Source of the DNA: Segniliparus sp051660745
Lineage (GTDB): Bacteria; Actinomycetota; Actinomycetes; Mycobacteriales; Mycobacteriaceae
DNA: 64,000 nucleotides
NCBI RefSeq assembly: GCF_051660745.1
Contig: NZ_JBOFQF010000042.1
Location: forward strand, 1 to 64,000
Direction of reading: 5' to 3'
How positions within the stretch are numbered: position 1 is the stretch's first letter; every line of letters starts with the position of its first letter. The notes beneath the pieces were generated by a model, which had not been told where the DNA came from, searched no databases, and was given only the letters and a program-made list of their open reading frames with translations. Shown in pieces: positions 49,310-57,307 of this stretch. Made by a program: the position numbers and the translations under genes.

Positions 49310-49330
49310 CAGGCCCCGAGCCGGGGCCTA
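49310..49330 (+). terminator. GC-rich hairpin after the secreted repeat protein
   Basis: AGGCCCC and GGGGCCT form a 7-bp perfect stem around GAGCC, 13 bp after the stop codon. It is followed at once by the larger hairpin at 49336. Confidence 0.55.
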
Positions 49331-49335
49331 TGGCA

Positions 49336-49389
49336 GGAGAAACGGCTGTGGCCTCGCATGCTCTCATGCGGGGCCACAGCCGTTTCTCC
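49336..49389. repeat. Very long perfect hairpin (25-bp stem, 4-base loop)
   Basis: The left arm 49336-49360 (starts GGAGAAACGGCTGTGGCC) pairs with 49365-49389 around CTCT, with a single G.T pair in 25. There is no T-run. It could be a bidirectional terminator, an sRNA-like element or a palindromic repeat of the genome. Confidence 0.85.
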
Positions 49390-49480
49390 CGTCATAGGCA
49401 AGTCATGCTCTCGTCATATCGCCCCAGTAGGCTGGCCAAAGCGCGCAGGCAAACGGCGCGCAAGCCGATAGGAGCTGCAT

Positions 49481-50287
49481 ATGATCTCGCGTCACGTCTC
49501 GGCACGCCTTGACATCGATGTCACCGACGACACGATTCTCGAATTCCAGATCGCTGTCGCCCCGCACCCGGGGGCAAAAGTGGACGAGGCGTTGTCGTTC
49601 ACGCTCGACGGCCGTTCAGTCCAGGCGAGGGAGATCACGACCGAGCACGGCAATCGGATCCACATCTTCCCCGCCGCGCCCGGCAAACTGCTGGTCTCCT
49701 ACGACGCGACCGTCGAAGGCCGGACAGAGCCCGCCCCAGTCGCCGAAGCCGACGGCTCGGTGTTCCTGCGGCCGAGCCGCTACGCCGAGGCCGACAAGTT
49801 CTTCGGGTTCGCCGCCGCCGAATTCGGCGAGCACCTCGACACGGAGGTGCTGCTGGAGAAGGTCGCCGCATGGGTCGGCTCCCGGCTCAGCTACGTCCCC
49901 GGCAGCAGCGACCCCACCGACGGCGCGCTCGACACGCTCCTGTCGAGCCAGGGCGTGTGCCGCGACTACGCGCACCTCGTGATCGCCATGCTGCGCGCGC
50001 TCAACGTCCCCGCGCGCCTCGTCGCCGTCTATGCCCCCGGCTGCGACCCGATGGATTTCCACGCGGTGGCCGAGGCGCTCGTCGGCGGCGTGTGGCGGGT
50101 GGTCGACGCCACCTGCCTCGCCCCTCGCTCCACCCTTGTGCGCATCGCCACGGGCCGAGACGCGGCAGACACCGCGTTCCTGGACAACCACCGGGGCGCG
50201 ATCGTCCTCAACGAGTCGGTCGTGACCGCCGTCGTCGACGGCGACCTGCCCAAGGACGACCTCTCCGAGCTCGTCAGCATCACCTGA
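49481..50287 (+). CDS. Transglutaminase-like cysteine peptidase/amidase family protein
   Basis: 268 residues. An N-terminal beta-rich domain (about 1-90; ARLDIDVTDDTILEFQIAVAPH) precedes a transglutaminase core: Cys in GVCRDYAHLVIAMLRALNVPAR (~160), His in MDFHAVAEALVG (~191), and Asp in WRVVDATCLAP (~207). This is the pattern of bacterial transglutaminase-like proteins, mostly of unknown substrate. No signal peptide. AGGAG lies six bases upstream of the ATG. Confidence 0.85.
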   Translation: MISRHVSARLDIDVTDDTILEFQIAVAPHPGAKVDEALSFTLDGRSVQAREITTEHGNRIHIFPAAPGKLLVSYDATVEGRTEPAPVAEADGSVFLRPSRYAEADKFFGFAAAEFGEHLDTEVLLEKVAAWVGSRLSYVPGSSDPTDGALDTLLSSQGVCRDYAHLVIAMLRALNVPARLVAVYAPGCDPMDFHAVAEALVGGVWRVVDATCLAPRSTLVRIATGRDAADTAFLDNHRGAIVLNESVVTAVVDGDLPKDDLSELVSIT

Positions 50288-50318
50288 CCGCGCACGTGCC
50301 GCGTCCGGCTTGCCCCTG

Positions 50319-51041
50319 TCAGAGCAAGCCGGGCGCGAGCTCGCCCCGGATCTGTGCCAACGGCACATGCCCGGTCTGGGGCCCCGCGGCGTAGGACGCG
50401 ACTTGGTGCGGGAGGAGGAGGAAACGCAGCTCGTCCGGCGCGAGGACGAAATGCTGGTAGTTCTCCGGATTCACGCCGGTCCCACGGACGATGTCCTGCT
50501 CGACGAGGTCGGCGATCTCGCCGGACTGGCCCGCCAGCAGCTTGCGCTCGAGGTCGGCCTTCACGATCGGGTAGAGGTCGGCCAATGCCGCGTCGCCGTC
50601 GCGGAAGAGGTCCGCGAGCCCGAGGCGGCGGCCGCCTTGCAACACCAGCGTCCGATAGCCCATGACCGGGTGGTGCTCGCCGATCTCGGCGAAGACGGTC
50701 ATGACGATGTTGACCACCCCGTTCGGGCCGGGGATCTGCTCGTACGTCTCGCTGAGCGAGAACGGGCGGGCCCTCGTGGCCCGAACGGCGTCCTGCTCGA
50801 ACTTCGCCCGCAGCGCGCCGAGCGTCTCGTCCGCCGCTGCTTGCGCCGGACCGTCGAGGCCGACGGGAACCTGGACCGACTCTGTGTAGGTCTCGGCCGT
50901 CACCCGCGCCACGCAGCGGGACTGCGCCGCGTCCCATGTTCCCGCGCGCGCCGAACAGTCGTCCGGACTCGCCTGCGCCGGACCGCATGCGAGGCAGACG
51001 AGCAGCACGGACGCCAGCTGCCACGCCGCCCCCTTGCCCAT
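50319..51041 (-). CDS. Secreted MPT64/RsiV-like (DUF3298) protein
   Basis: 240 residues. Signal peptide (MGKGAAWQLASVLLVCLACGPAQA), two Cys early in the mature protein (DDCSARAGTWDAAQSRC), then the DUF3298 fold: ETYTESVQVPVGLDG, VMTVFAEIGEHHPVMGYRTLVLQGG, LADLFRDGDAALADLYPIVKADL, GVNPENYQHFVLAPDELRFLL, and HVPLAQIRGEL. The order of elements matches mycobacterial MPT64 and relatives, secreted antigens with a suggested esterase role. It is encoded alone, convergent to the transglutaminase gene. Confidence 0.82.
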   Translation of the reverse strand: MGKGAAWQLASVLLVCLACGPAQASPDDCSARAGTWDAAQSRCVARVTAETYTESVQVPVGLDGPAQAAADETLGALRAKFEQDAVRATRARPFSLSETYEQIPGPNGVVNIVMTVFAEIGEHHPVMGYRTLVLQGGRRLGLADLFRDGDAALADLYPIVKADLERKLLAGQSGEIADLVEQDIVRGTGVNPENYQHFVLAPDELRFLLLPHQVASYAAGPQTGHVPLAQIRGELAPGLL

Positions 51042-51050
51042 GCGCAGAGC

Positions 51051-51548
51051 CTAGCGCACGGGTCCGGGCGCGCCCTCGCCCGTCGCCGCGCCGGGGCGCA
51101 ACGATTTGAGGACCTTCATCGCGAACCGGGACGAGAGCTTCTGCACGCCGGGGATCGTCATCACCCGATTGGTCAGGAACGCCTCGTAGGCCGCAAGGTC
51201 CTGCGTCGCGACGCGCACGAAATAGTCGGGCGAGCCGAATAGCCGGTAGAGCTCCAGCACTTCGGGAAATCCCGCCATCGTGGCCTCGAACTGCTCGACG
51301 CTCGCCCGGTCGAACGCGGTCAGCGCCACTTCCAGCATGACTTCGAAGCCCTGCCCGATCGCGGACGGATCGACAACGGCCCGGTAGCCGAGGATCACCC
51401 TGTCCGCCTCCAACCGCTGCACACGGCGCAGGCACGGGCCGGGCGTGAGGTGCACGCGGTCGGCCAAGGCGACGTTCGACAACCTGCCGTCCTCTTGCAG
51501 ATGCCCAAGAATTGCTCGATCTATCGAATCAAGGCCCATATATTGCAT
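51051..51548 (-). CDS. Lrp/AsnC-family transcriptional regulator
   Basis: 165 residues. HTH about 8-55 (DSIDRAILGHLQEDGRLSN, then VHLTPGPCLRRVQRLEADRVI), RAM/AsnC ligand-binding domain about 70-150 (VMLEVALTAFDRASVEQFEAT, then FGSPDYFVRVATQDLAAYEAFL). It probably senses an amino acid and controls the divergent azlCD permease. ATG at 51548; a second ATG three codons in is possible. A palindrome lies between the two genes. Confidence 0.93.
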   Translation of the reverse strand: MQYMGLDSIDRAILGHLQEDGRLSNVALADRVHLTPGPCLRRVQRLEADRVILGYRAVVDPSAIGQGFEVMLEVALTAFDRASVEQFEATMAGFPEVLELYRLFGSPDYFVRVATQDLAAYEAFLTNRVMTIPGVQKLSSRFAMKVLKSLRPGAATGEGAPGPVR

Positions 51549-51579
51549 ACTAGCCTGGTCTTCTCCAAATTCTCACAAT

Positions 51580-51594
51580 CTAATTTCCGATTAG
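51580..51594. promoter_or_regulatory. Lrp/AsnC operator candidate
   Basis: CTAAT-TTCCG-ATTAG is a perfect 5-bp inverted repeat with the 15-bp length and AT flanks of Lrp-type sites. GATAAT at 51601-51606 sits eight bases before the azlC ATG (51615), suggesting a leaderless azlC message under this operator. Confidence 0.55.
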
Positions 51595-51614
51595 TTTTGC
51601 GATAATTGCTGTCT

Positions 51615-52358
51615 ATGGGAAATGATGTGATCGCCGTTGGCCAGCCCGCTCCGCAGCGCGTGGACCAGCCGCCGACGCGCCGTTCGGAGGTCGCGGCAGG
51701 GCTGCGGCTGTCGCTCGCCGCTGGGCTCGGCATGTACCCGATCGGCTTCGCCTTCGGGCTGCTCGTCGTCCAAGCGGGACTGCCGTGGTGGATCGCCCCG
51801 GCGCTGTCCCTCGCCGTGTACGCCGGATCCCTCGAGCTGCTGCTCGTGGGGATGCTCGCTTCGGCGGCTCCGCTGGCGACCATCGCGCTGACCACGTTCC
51901 TGGTCAATTTCCGGCACGTCTTCTACGCCTTCACCTTCCCGCTGCGGACGGTGCGCAATCCCCTCGCCCGCCTCTACTGCGTGTACGCCCTCATTGACGA
52001 GGCCTACGCGGTCACCGCCGCGAAGCCCGCGCCGTGGACGTCCTGGCGCCTCCTCTCCATGCAGGCCGCGTTCCAGTGCTACTGGGTCGGCGGCGGGCTC
52101 ACCGGCGTGCTCGTCGCCTCAGCCCTCCCCGGGCCGGTCAAAGGATTGGAGTTCGCGTTGTGCGCCCTGTTCGTCACGCTCACCCTCGACGCGTGCCGCT
52201 CCCGCGAGCACGTGCCCTCGCTCGTGCTCGCGGGCCTGAGCTTCTCGCTCGCCGCAGTCCTCGTCCCGGGGTCGGCCCTGTTCGCGGCGCTGCTGCTGTT
52301 CGTCGCCGCGCTCGGAGCCCGCTTCCTCCTCGCCGCCCGCAGGAGCGCCCATGTTTGA
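51615..52358 (+). CDS. azlC: Branched-chain amino acid exporter large subunit, AzlC family
   Basis: 247 residues. After a short N-terminus come about seven membrane helices. AAGLRLSLAAGLGMYPIGFAFG, SLAVYAGSLELLLVGML and TTFLVNFRHVFYAFTFPL carry the AzlC hallmarks (G-x-x-P-x-G-F-x-F-G; YAG(S/A)xQ-like; NxRH). With the small AzlD subunit it exports branched-chain or similar amino acids. It overlaps azlD by 8 bp. Confidence 0.9.
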   Translation: MGNDVIAVGQPAPQRVDQPPTRRSEVAAGLRLSLAAGLGMYPIGFAFGLLVVQAGLPWWIAPALSLAVYAGSLELLLVGMLASAAPLATIALTTFLVNFRHVFYAFTFPLRTVRNPLARLYCVYALIDEAYAVTAAKPAPWTSWRLLSMQAAFQCYWVGGGLTGVLVASALPGPVKGLEFALCALFVTLTLDACRSREHVPSLVLAGLSFSLAAVLVPGSALFAALLLFVAALGARFLLAARRSAHV

Positions 52359-52692
52359 CCCGCAGCACCTCGACACACGCCATGTCGCCGAGGCCTTGGC
52401 CATCGCCTTCGCCATCACGTTCACGTTGCGCGCCGCGCCGTTCGCGGCGCTCGGGCCGCTGCGCGAGTCGAAGCTCGTGGCCGCGATGGCGCTCTGGATG
52501 CCTGCGGGCATCCTTTTCATCCTCGCCGCCTCCACCTTCCGCGACACCGTCGCGGCCACCCCCTCGTCCCTCGTCAAAGCGATGCTTTCCGTGACGGTGA
52601 CCGCTGGGGCGCACCTCGCCTTCGGCAGGCGGACCCTGCTGAGCGTCGGCCTCGGCACCCTCTGCTTCACGGCGCTGGCCAATTTCTCGTGA
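52351..52692 (+). CDS. azlD: Branched-chain amino acid exporter small subunit, AzlD family
   Basis: 113 residues, AzlD family. Four hydrophobic helices, with IAFAITFTLRAAPFAAL matching the family's TxxxRxxPF motif and LWMPAGILFILAAST following. It is the partner of AzlC in export. It starts 8 bp before the azlC stop, so translation is coupled. Confidence 0.9.
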   Translation: MFDPQHLDTRHVAEALAIAFAITFTLRAAPFAALGPLRESKLVAAMALWMPAGILFILAASTFRDTVAATPSSLVKAMLSVTVTAGAHLAFGRRTLLSVGLGTLCFTALANFS

Positions 52693-52704
52693 GCCCGCCG
52701 CCCG

Positions 52705-53313
52705 TCAGACCGGGCGGGAGAGCGCCTCGAACATCGCAGGCAGAAGCCGCCGCTCCATCTCGCGCACCCCTTCCCCGCCCGGCTCCACATACGCCTGGGC
52801 GGCGGCGCCTTCGCGGATCGCGGTGGCCATGCGCGCGAACACGTCCGTGTCGACCGTCAGCTCTCGTCCGACGAGCGCGGCGAGCTCGTTGATGATCGCG
52901 GCGGCTTCCGCGCGGAGTTTGGCGTCGTGCTCGGCGAGCACTGCGGCCACCTCGGGCTCGCGGATGGCGTGCAGGGTGAACTCCGTGCTGATGAGGTACC
53001 AGCGGCGCTCGCGCTCGTCCGACTCGTCGGACGCCGACATGAACCGGGCGATGGGGTCCCCGCCGCCTCGCGCCTCCCGGAGCGCCTCGCGGAATTTGGC
53101 GAGGAGCTGCGCCGCGTGCTGGTCGAAGAGCTCGAAGAACAGCTCTTCTTTCGTGAGGAAGTTCGAGTAGAACGCGCCGCGCGAGAATCCGGCCCGCTCG
53201 CAGATGTGCTCGATGCTCGACCGATGGAAGCCGCGCTCGGCGAACGCGGCGAAAGCGGCTTCGAGGAGGCGCGCTCGGGTGACCTCCCGTTGCCCGGTCG
53301 CCCCTTTCGGCAT
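52705..53313 (-). CDS. TetR-family transcriptional regulator
   Basis: 202 residues. The HTH spans about 8-55 (REVTRARLLEAAFAAFAERG, then SIEHICERAGFSRGAFYSNF), the classic TetR N-domain with the FYxxF recognition helix end. The C-terminal helical domain is divergent. Divergent from a PanE-like reductase gene, with a CTATAGC/GCTATAG operator candidate between them. Confidence 0.92.
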   Translation of the reverse strand: MPKGATGQREVTRARLLEAAFAAFAERGFHRSSIEHICERAGFSRGAFYSNFLTKEELFFELFDQHAAQLLAKFREALREARGGGDPIARFMSASDESDERERRWYLISTEFTLHAIREPEVAAVLAEHDAKLRAEAAAIINELAALVGRELTVDTDVFARMATAIREGAAAQAYVEPGGEGVREMERRLLPAMFEALSRPV

Positions 53314-53347
53314 GCGGCTTCCTTTCTTCGACGCGGCTCTGGCGGAG

Positions 53348-53375
53348 CTATAGCATACAGAGGCGCACGCTATAG
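53348..53375. promoter_or_regulatory. TetR operator candidate
   Basis: CTATAGC and GCTATAG are 7-bp inverted arms separated by 14 bp, located 34-59 bp upstream of the TetR ATG and 31 bp upstream of the reductase ATG. Each arm also holds the self-complementary CTATAG. Confidence 0.5.
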
Positions 53376-53406
53376 AAAGCGAGCACGAAACAGAAGGAGC
53401 GCCGCC

Positions 53407-54402
53407 ATGAGGATCGCCGTCGTCGGAGCGGGCAGCATCGGCTGCTACCTCGGCGGACGCTTGCAGGCAGCAGGCCACAACGTGGTGCTCATCGGGCGCG
53501 AGCGGCTCGTCCGTGATATCGCCGAGCACGGCCTGGCGCTCTCCGACCATCTCGGGTGGTCTGCCGAGCTGTCGAGCCAAGACTGCCGTGTCACCACCGG
53601 CATCGGAGCCGTCGAGGGGGCGGACCTCGTCCTCGTGACGGTGAAATCGGCGGACACCGGGGCGGTCGCCGACCGCCTCGACGGCAGGATCGGCGCGAAC
53701 GCATTGGTCGTGAGCCTGCAGAACGGCGTCCGCAACGCGCAGGAGCTCGCCAACCGGCTGGGCGCGCAAGCCGTGGCGGCAGGCATGGTCCCGTTCAACG
53801 TGGCGAGGGTCGGCCCGACGCATTTCCGCCAGACCACCCAGGGCAAGCTCGCCGTCGGCGAGCAGGCCCGCGCCGTCGCGGCGGCCTTCCAGGGCGCGGG
53901 GCTGCCGACGGACGTCTGCGCGGATATGGCGGCCGTGCAGTGGGGGAAGCTGGTGTTGAACCTCAACAATGCCGTCAACGGGCTCTCCGGGCTGCCGCTC
54001 AAAGAAGAGCTCGGCCTGCGGGACTTCCGGCGGGTGCTCGCGGCGGCGCAGGACGAGGCGCTCCGGCTGCTCCGGCGGGCGGGCCAACCGGTCGCGAGCC
54101 CGCTCGCGGCCCCGCTGCGGCTCCTGCCGTTCGCGATCCGGTCGCCCGACGCCGTGTTCACAAGGATCGCCAAGCAAATGCTGGCCATCGACCCCGCCGC
54201 GCGCTCGTCGCTGCTCGACGACCTCGTCGCGGGCAAGCGCACGGAGGTGGACTTCATCAACGGGGAGGTCGTCGCCCTCGCACGGCGGCTCGGGGCCGAA
54301 GCGCCCGTCAACGCGGCGCTCGTCCGACTCGTCCACGAGGCCGAGGGCGCGCAGCAGCGCCGGTGGCCGGGCCACGAGCTGCGCGCCGCGACCGGGACGT
54401 GA
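53407..54402 (+). CDS. Ketopantoate reductase-family (PanE/ApbA-like) oxidoreductase
   Basis: 331 residues. N-terminal NADP-binding Rossmann fold (MRIAVVGAGSIGCYLGGRL), substrate-linked LVLVTVKSADT and VSLQNGVRNAQ, the catalytic Lys in VQWGKLVLNLNNAVN (~182), and the C-terminal TEVDFINGEVVALARRLG with the conserved Glu/Asn. Enzymes of this family reduce 2-ketopantoate or other 2-oxo acids. Pantothenate genes are not adjacent and it pairs with a TetR gene, so a specialised substrate is possible. AAGGAG is seven bases upstream of the ATG. Confidence 0.88.
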   Translation: MRIAVVGAGSIGCYLGGRLQAAGHNVVLIGRERLVRDIAEHGLALSDHLGWSAELSSQDCRVTTGIGAVEGADLVLVTVKSADTGAVADRLDGRIGANALVVSLQNGVRNAQELANRLGAQAVAAGMVPFNVARVGPTHFRQTTQGKLAVGEQARAVAAAFQGAGLPTDVCADMAAVQWGKLVLNLNNAVNGLSGLPLKEELGLRDFRRVLAAAQDEALRLLRRAGQPVASPLAAPLRLLPFAIRSPDAVFTRIAKQMLAIDPAARSSLLDDLVAGKRTEVDFINGEVVALARRLGAEAPVNAALVRLVHEAEGAQQRRWPGHELRAATGT

Positions 54403-54409
54403 CGAGGTC

Positions 54410-54438
54410 TTGTGATCCACCTAACACAAGAGTAGGCT
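54410..54438 (+). promoter_or_regulatory. Promoter candidate for the small membrane protein gene
   Basis: TTGTGA (54410-54415) and TAGGCT (54433-54438) are 17 bp apart, fitting the TAnnnT -10 of actinobacterial housekeeping promoters. TTGTG and CACAA form an inverted repeat in the spacer. Confidence 0.4.
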
Positions 54439-54463
54439 TGGTGGCGTAGGAAAGGAGGATCGG

Positions 54464-54715
54464 ATGAGCCTTCGCGAGACCTTCGCCCGATGGGATCTGC
54501 TCAACCGCTTCGCGGCCTGGACCGGCTATTTCTCGGCGCTGATGATCACCGCTTCGACAGCGTGCATGCTCGTCGCGTTCGGGTCGGGGCATATCGGTTG
54601 GGGCCTGGTCGCGGCAGCGGCGATAGCCATCGAGCTGTGTGTGGGTTCGGCGGTGGTCGGCGGAGTCACCGCCTACGACCGGCACATCCACCACGAGACG
54701 CCGCATCTGCTCTGA
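54464..54715 (+). CDS. Small membrane protein of unknown function
   Basis: 83 residues, two membrane helices (YFSALMITASTACMLVAFG and GWGLVAAAAIAIELCVGSAVVGG) with polar ends and a His-rich tail (YDRHIHHETPH). An excellent AAAGGAGG ribosome site lies six bases upstream of the ATG. The C-terminal His/Glu cluster might bind metal; that is speculative. No family recognised. Confidence 0.72.
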   Translation: MSLRETFARWDLLNRFAAWTGYFSALMITASTACMLVAFGSGHIGWGLVAAAAIAIELCVGSAVVGGVTAYDRHIHHETPHLL

Positions 54716-54733
54716 GCACGTCGGGGCGCGCCG

Positions 54734-55183
54734 TTATTTGGCGTGCCGGGGGCGATGTTTATGGATATCGTCCGCCCACGTGCTCCCCCAGTCGCGATCG
54801 CTCTCCGTGGGCACGGGCTCGCTGGGCTGGGCCGAGACAACGGGCGGCGGCGCCTGCCAATCGATCTCGTCAAGCCCTTCCACCGCGTCCTCGTCGAAAT
54901 CTCGCCGATACGACTTGGCCGAGGGCAGCGTCACACGCAATGCGGGGGCCTGCTCGAACTCGTCCTGCGCCGCAGTCTGGTCGGGGCTGAACTCGAAGTA
55001 CGGCTGGGGCTCCGGGTAATGCGGGGCCTGCCCGCCGAAATACGGCTCGGGCGCGAGCGTCGGCGGCGCGGCCTCCGCCGCGCGGGGCTGGGGCTCAAAC
55101 CCCGGCGTGGTTCCCCACGCCGCTTGCCGTTGCCGCTCCTCCTCTGCCCACATCTCCTCCCAGGTGATGTCGCCGTCGGTCAC
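54734..55183 (-). CDS. Acidic Pro-rich soluble protein of unknown function
   Basis: 149 residues. It begins MTDGDITWEEMWAEEERQRQAAWG, with an acidic helix, then a Pro-rich, Tyr/Phe-dotted segment (PEPYFGGQAPHYPEPQPYFEF), and an acidic tail with several Trp. It is probably disordered and cytosolic. It lies 27 bp downstream of the HerA-like ATPase gene on the same strand and may be co-transcribed with it. Confidence 0.7.
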   Translation of the reverse strand: MTDGDITWEEMWAEEERQRQAAWGTTPGFEPQPRAAEAAPPTLAPEPYFGGQAPHYPEPQPYFEFSPDQTAAQDEFEQAPALRVTLPSAKSYRRDFDEDAVEGLDEIDWQAPPPVVSAQPSEPVPTESDRDWGSTWADDIHKHRPRHAK

Positions 55184-55210
55184 AGCCCCAGCCTACCCGT
55201 GGACGCGAGG

Positions 55211-56785
55211 CTAGCGCCTGCCCTTGCCGAAAAGAGACTTCGTGATCTCCCGGCCCAGGGTCGACCCGAGGTTGCGCATAAAGCCCTTCACAGCCTGGTT
55301 CGCCAGCACTTTCTCGACAAAACCAGGCTCTTCTTTCTCCTGGCGCGAGGACTTCGGCGCAGGCGGCGGGGCGGCGTCCTCGGCGGCCACGCCTGGCTCG
55401 GCGGAGGCGGGCGGCTGGGTCAGCGCCTCGTACGCGGACGGACGGTCCTGGGTCTGCGCGTATTTCGCGTAGAGCGCGCTGTGCTGCGCGGAGCCGCGGA
55501 TCGCGTCGGAGCCGATCGCGCCCATGAGCGAGCGCGGAGCGCGGAGCCTGGTCCACGCCACCGGGGTCGGCGCTCCGGTCTCGGAGAGCACCGTGACGAT
55601 CGCCTCGCCGATCCCGACCGAGGTGAGCGCCGACTGGATGTCGTAGACCTTGCTCGTCGGGTACGTCTTCGCGGTGCGGACCAGCGCTTTCTGGTCCTCC
55701 GGGGTGAAGGCGCGCAGCGCGTGCTGGACTCGCGCGCCGAGCTGGGAGAGGATCTCGTTGGGGATGTCCGTCGGCAGCTGGGTGCAGAGGATCACCGAGA
55801 CGCCCTTCGAGCGGATGAGCTTCACCGTCTGCTCGATCTGCGCGACGAACGCCTTCGAGGCGTCCTTGAAGAGCAGGTGCGCCTCGTCCAGGATGAACAC
55901 GAGCTTCGGCTTGTCGATGTCCCCGATCTCCGGCAAGGTCTGGAAGAGCCGGGAGAGCACCCACATCAAGAAGGTGGAGAAGAGCACCGGGCGGGTCGAC
56001 TGGTCCCCGAGCTCGAAGAGCGTGACCACGCCTCGCCCGTCCGGGGTGATCCGGAGCAGGTCGTTCACGTCGACCTCCGGCTCTCCGAAGAACACGTCGC
56101 CGCCGTCGCCCTCAAGGTTCGCCACGGCGCGCAGGATGACGCCCGCGCTCGCCGGGGACACCCCGCCGAGCGCCTTCAGCTCGGGCTTGCCCTCGTCGCT
56201 GGTGAGGTGGCCGATCACCGCTTTGAGGTCTTTGAGGTCGATGAGGTCGAGGCCTTTGTCTTTCGCCCACCGGAAGATGAGCCCGAGCGTGGACTCCTGG
56301 GTGTCGTTGAGCCCGAGGATCTTCGAGAGCAGGATCGGGCCGAAGCTCGCGATCGTGCCCCGGATCGGCACGCCGATCCCCTCCGTGCCGAGCGAGACGA
56401 ATTCTGTCGGGTAGGCGGTCGGCGCCCAGTCGTCCTGCAGCTGCTGCGACCGCTCGGCGATCTTCTCGCCCGGCTGGCCGGGCACTGCGAGGCCGGAAAG
56501 GTCGCCCTTCACATCGGCCATCACGACCGGCACCCCGTTCGCCGAGAGCTGCTCCGCGATGAGCTGCAGCGTCTTCGTCTTGCCCGAGCCGGTGGCCCCG
56601 GCGACGAGCCCGTGCCGGTTGAGCGTGGCGAGCGGCAGGTTCACGGCGGCCGTGGAGTCCGCTTTCCCATCGACGAGGACGACGCCGAGCTGCAAGGAGA
56701 GGCCCTCCGTCTTGTAGCCCTCGGCAATCTCTTGGGCAGCGGGGACCTGCGCGGCTGGGATCTGCTCAGTTCCGGCTTCGCTCAT
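55211..56785 (-). CDS. DUF853/HerA-like ATPase
   Basis: 524 residues, similar in length to the mycobacterial Rv2510c-type proteins. Walker A LVAGATGSGKTKTLQLIAEQL (shown by its core GATGSGKT, ~66), then VVMADVKGDLSGLA (Walker B-like), KLVFILDEAHLLFKDA (~300, Walker B/DEAH-like), and VILCTQLPTDIPNEIL. DUF853 proteins are hexameric HerA/FtsK-superfamily ATPases of uncertain role. The C-terminus is an Ala/Pro linker with a conserved basic end (LGREITKSLFGKGRR). Divergent from vsr. Confidence 0.9.
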   Translation of the reverse strand: MSEAGTEQIPAAQVPAAQEIAEGYKTEGLSLQLGVVLVDGKADSTAAVNLPLATLNRHGLVAGATGSGKTKTLQLIAEQLSANGVPVVMADVKGDLSGLAVPGQPGEKIAERSQQLQDDWAPTAYPTEFVSLGTEGIGVPIRGTIASFGPILLSKILGLNDTQESTLGLIFRWAKDKGLDLIDLKDLKAVIGHLTSDEGKPELKALGGVSPASAGVILRAVANLEGDGGDVFFGEPEVDVNDLLRITPDGRGVVTLFELGDQSTRPVLFSTFLMWVLSRLFQTLPEIGDIDKPKLVFILDEAHLLFKDASKAFVAQIEQTVKLIRSKGVSVILCTQLPTDIPNEILSQLGARVQHALRAFTPEDQKALVRTAKTYPTSKVYDIQSALTSVGIGEAIVTVLSETGAPTPVAWTRLRAPRSLMGAIGSDAIRGSAQHSALYAKYAQTQDRPSAYEALTQPPASAEPGVAAEDAAPPPAPKSSRQEKEEPGFVEKVLANQAVKGFMRNLGSTLGREITKSLFGKGRR

Positions 56786-56823
56786 CGGAGAGTCCTTTCG
56801 TTCTAAGGCGTGCGGACAACATT

Positions 56824-57297
56824 ATGCTGTATTTCATGGCGCGCCGTGGTACGTCCGACGAAACGGTGCCCGAGAACAGCTGGGCCACCAGCGCCGCGAC
56901 GCGCAAATCCATGCTGGGCAACCGGAGCCGCGACACCTCTCCGGAGCTCAAACTCCGCAAGCTGCTGTGGGCGCAGGGGCTTCGCTACCGGGTGGCGGCG
57001 AAACCGCTGGCCGACCGCAGGCGCACCGTCGACATCGTCTTCGGGCCCGCGAAGGTCGCCGTCGAGATCCATGGCTGCTTCTGGCATGGCTGCCCGGAGC
57101 ATTACCGGCCGCCCGGCAGCAACGTCGAGTACTGGTCCGCGAAGGTCGCCCGCAACCGGGCCAGGGACGCGGCCAAGCTCGCCGCGCTCGAAGCCGACGG
57201 ATGGGAAGTGGTCGTCGCGTGGGAGCACGAGCAGGCCGAGGACGTGGCGCTCAGAGTCGCCGAGGCCGTCGCCCGCCGCAGGCCGAAACGGAGTTAG
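56824..57297 (+). CDS. vsr: Very-short-patch mismatch repair endonuclease (Vsr)
   Basis: 157 residues, Vsr family. RSRDTSPELKLRKLLWAQGLRYR is the family's helical opener, DIVFGPAKVAVEIHGCFWHGC holds the catalytic Asp (~69) and the zinc/structural His-Cys cluster, and NVEYWSAKVARNRARD and LEADGWEVVVAWEHE complete the fold. Vsr nicks at T:G mismatches arising from deaminated 5-methylcytosine. No cytosine methyltransferase is encoded in this window, so it is an orphan here. ATG at 56824; ATG at 56836 is also possible. Confidence 0.88.
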   Translation: MLYFMARRGTSDETVPENSWATSAATRKSMLGNRSRDTSPELKLRKLLWAQGLRYRVAAKPLADRRRTVDIVFGPAKVAVEIHGCFWHGCPEHYRPPGSNVEYWSAKVARNRARDAAKLAALEADGWEVVVAWEHEQAEDVALRVAEAVARRRPKRS

Positions 57298-57307
57298 AGG
57301 ACGGACG

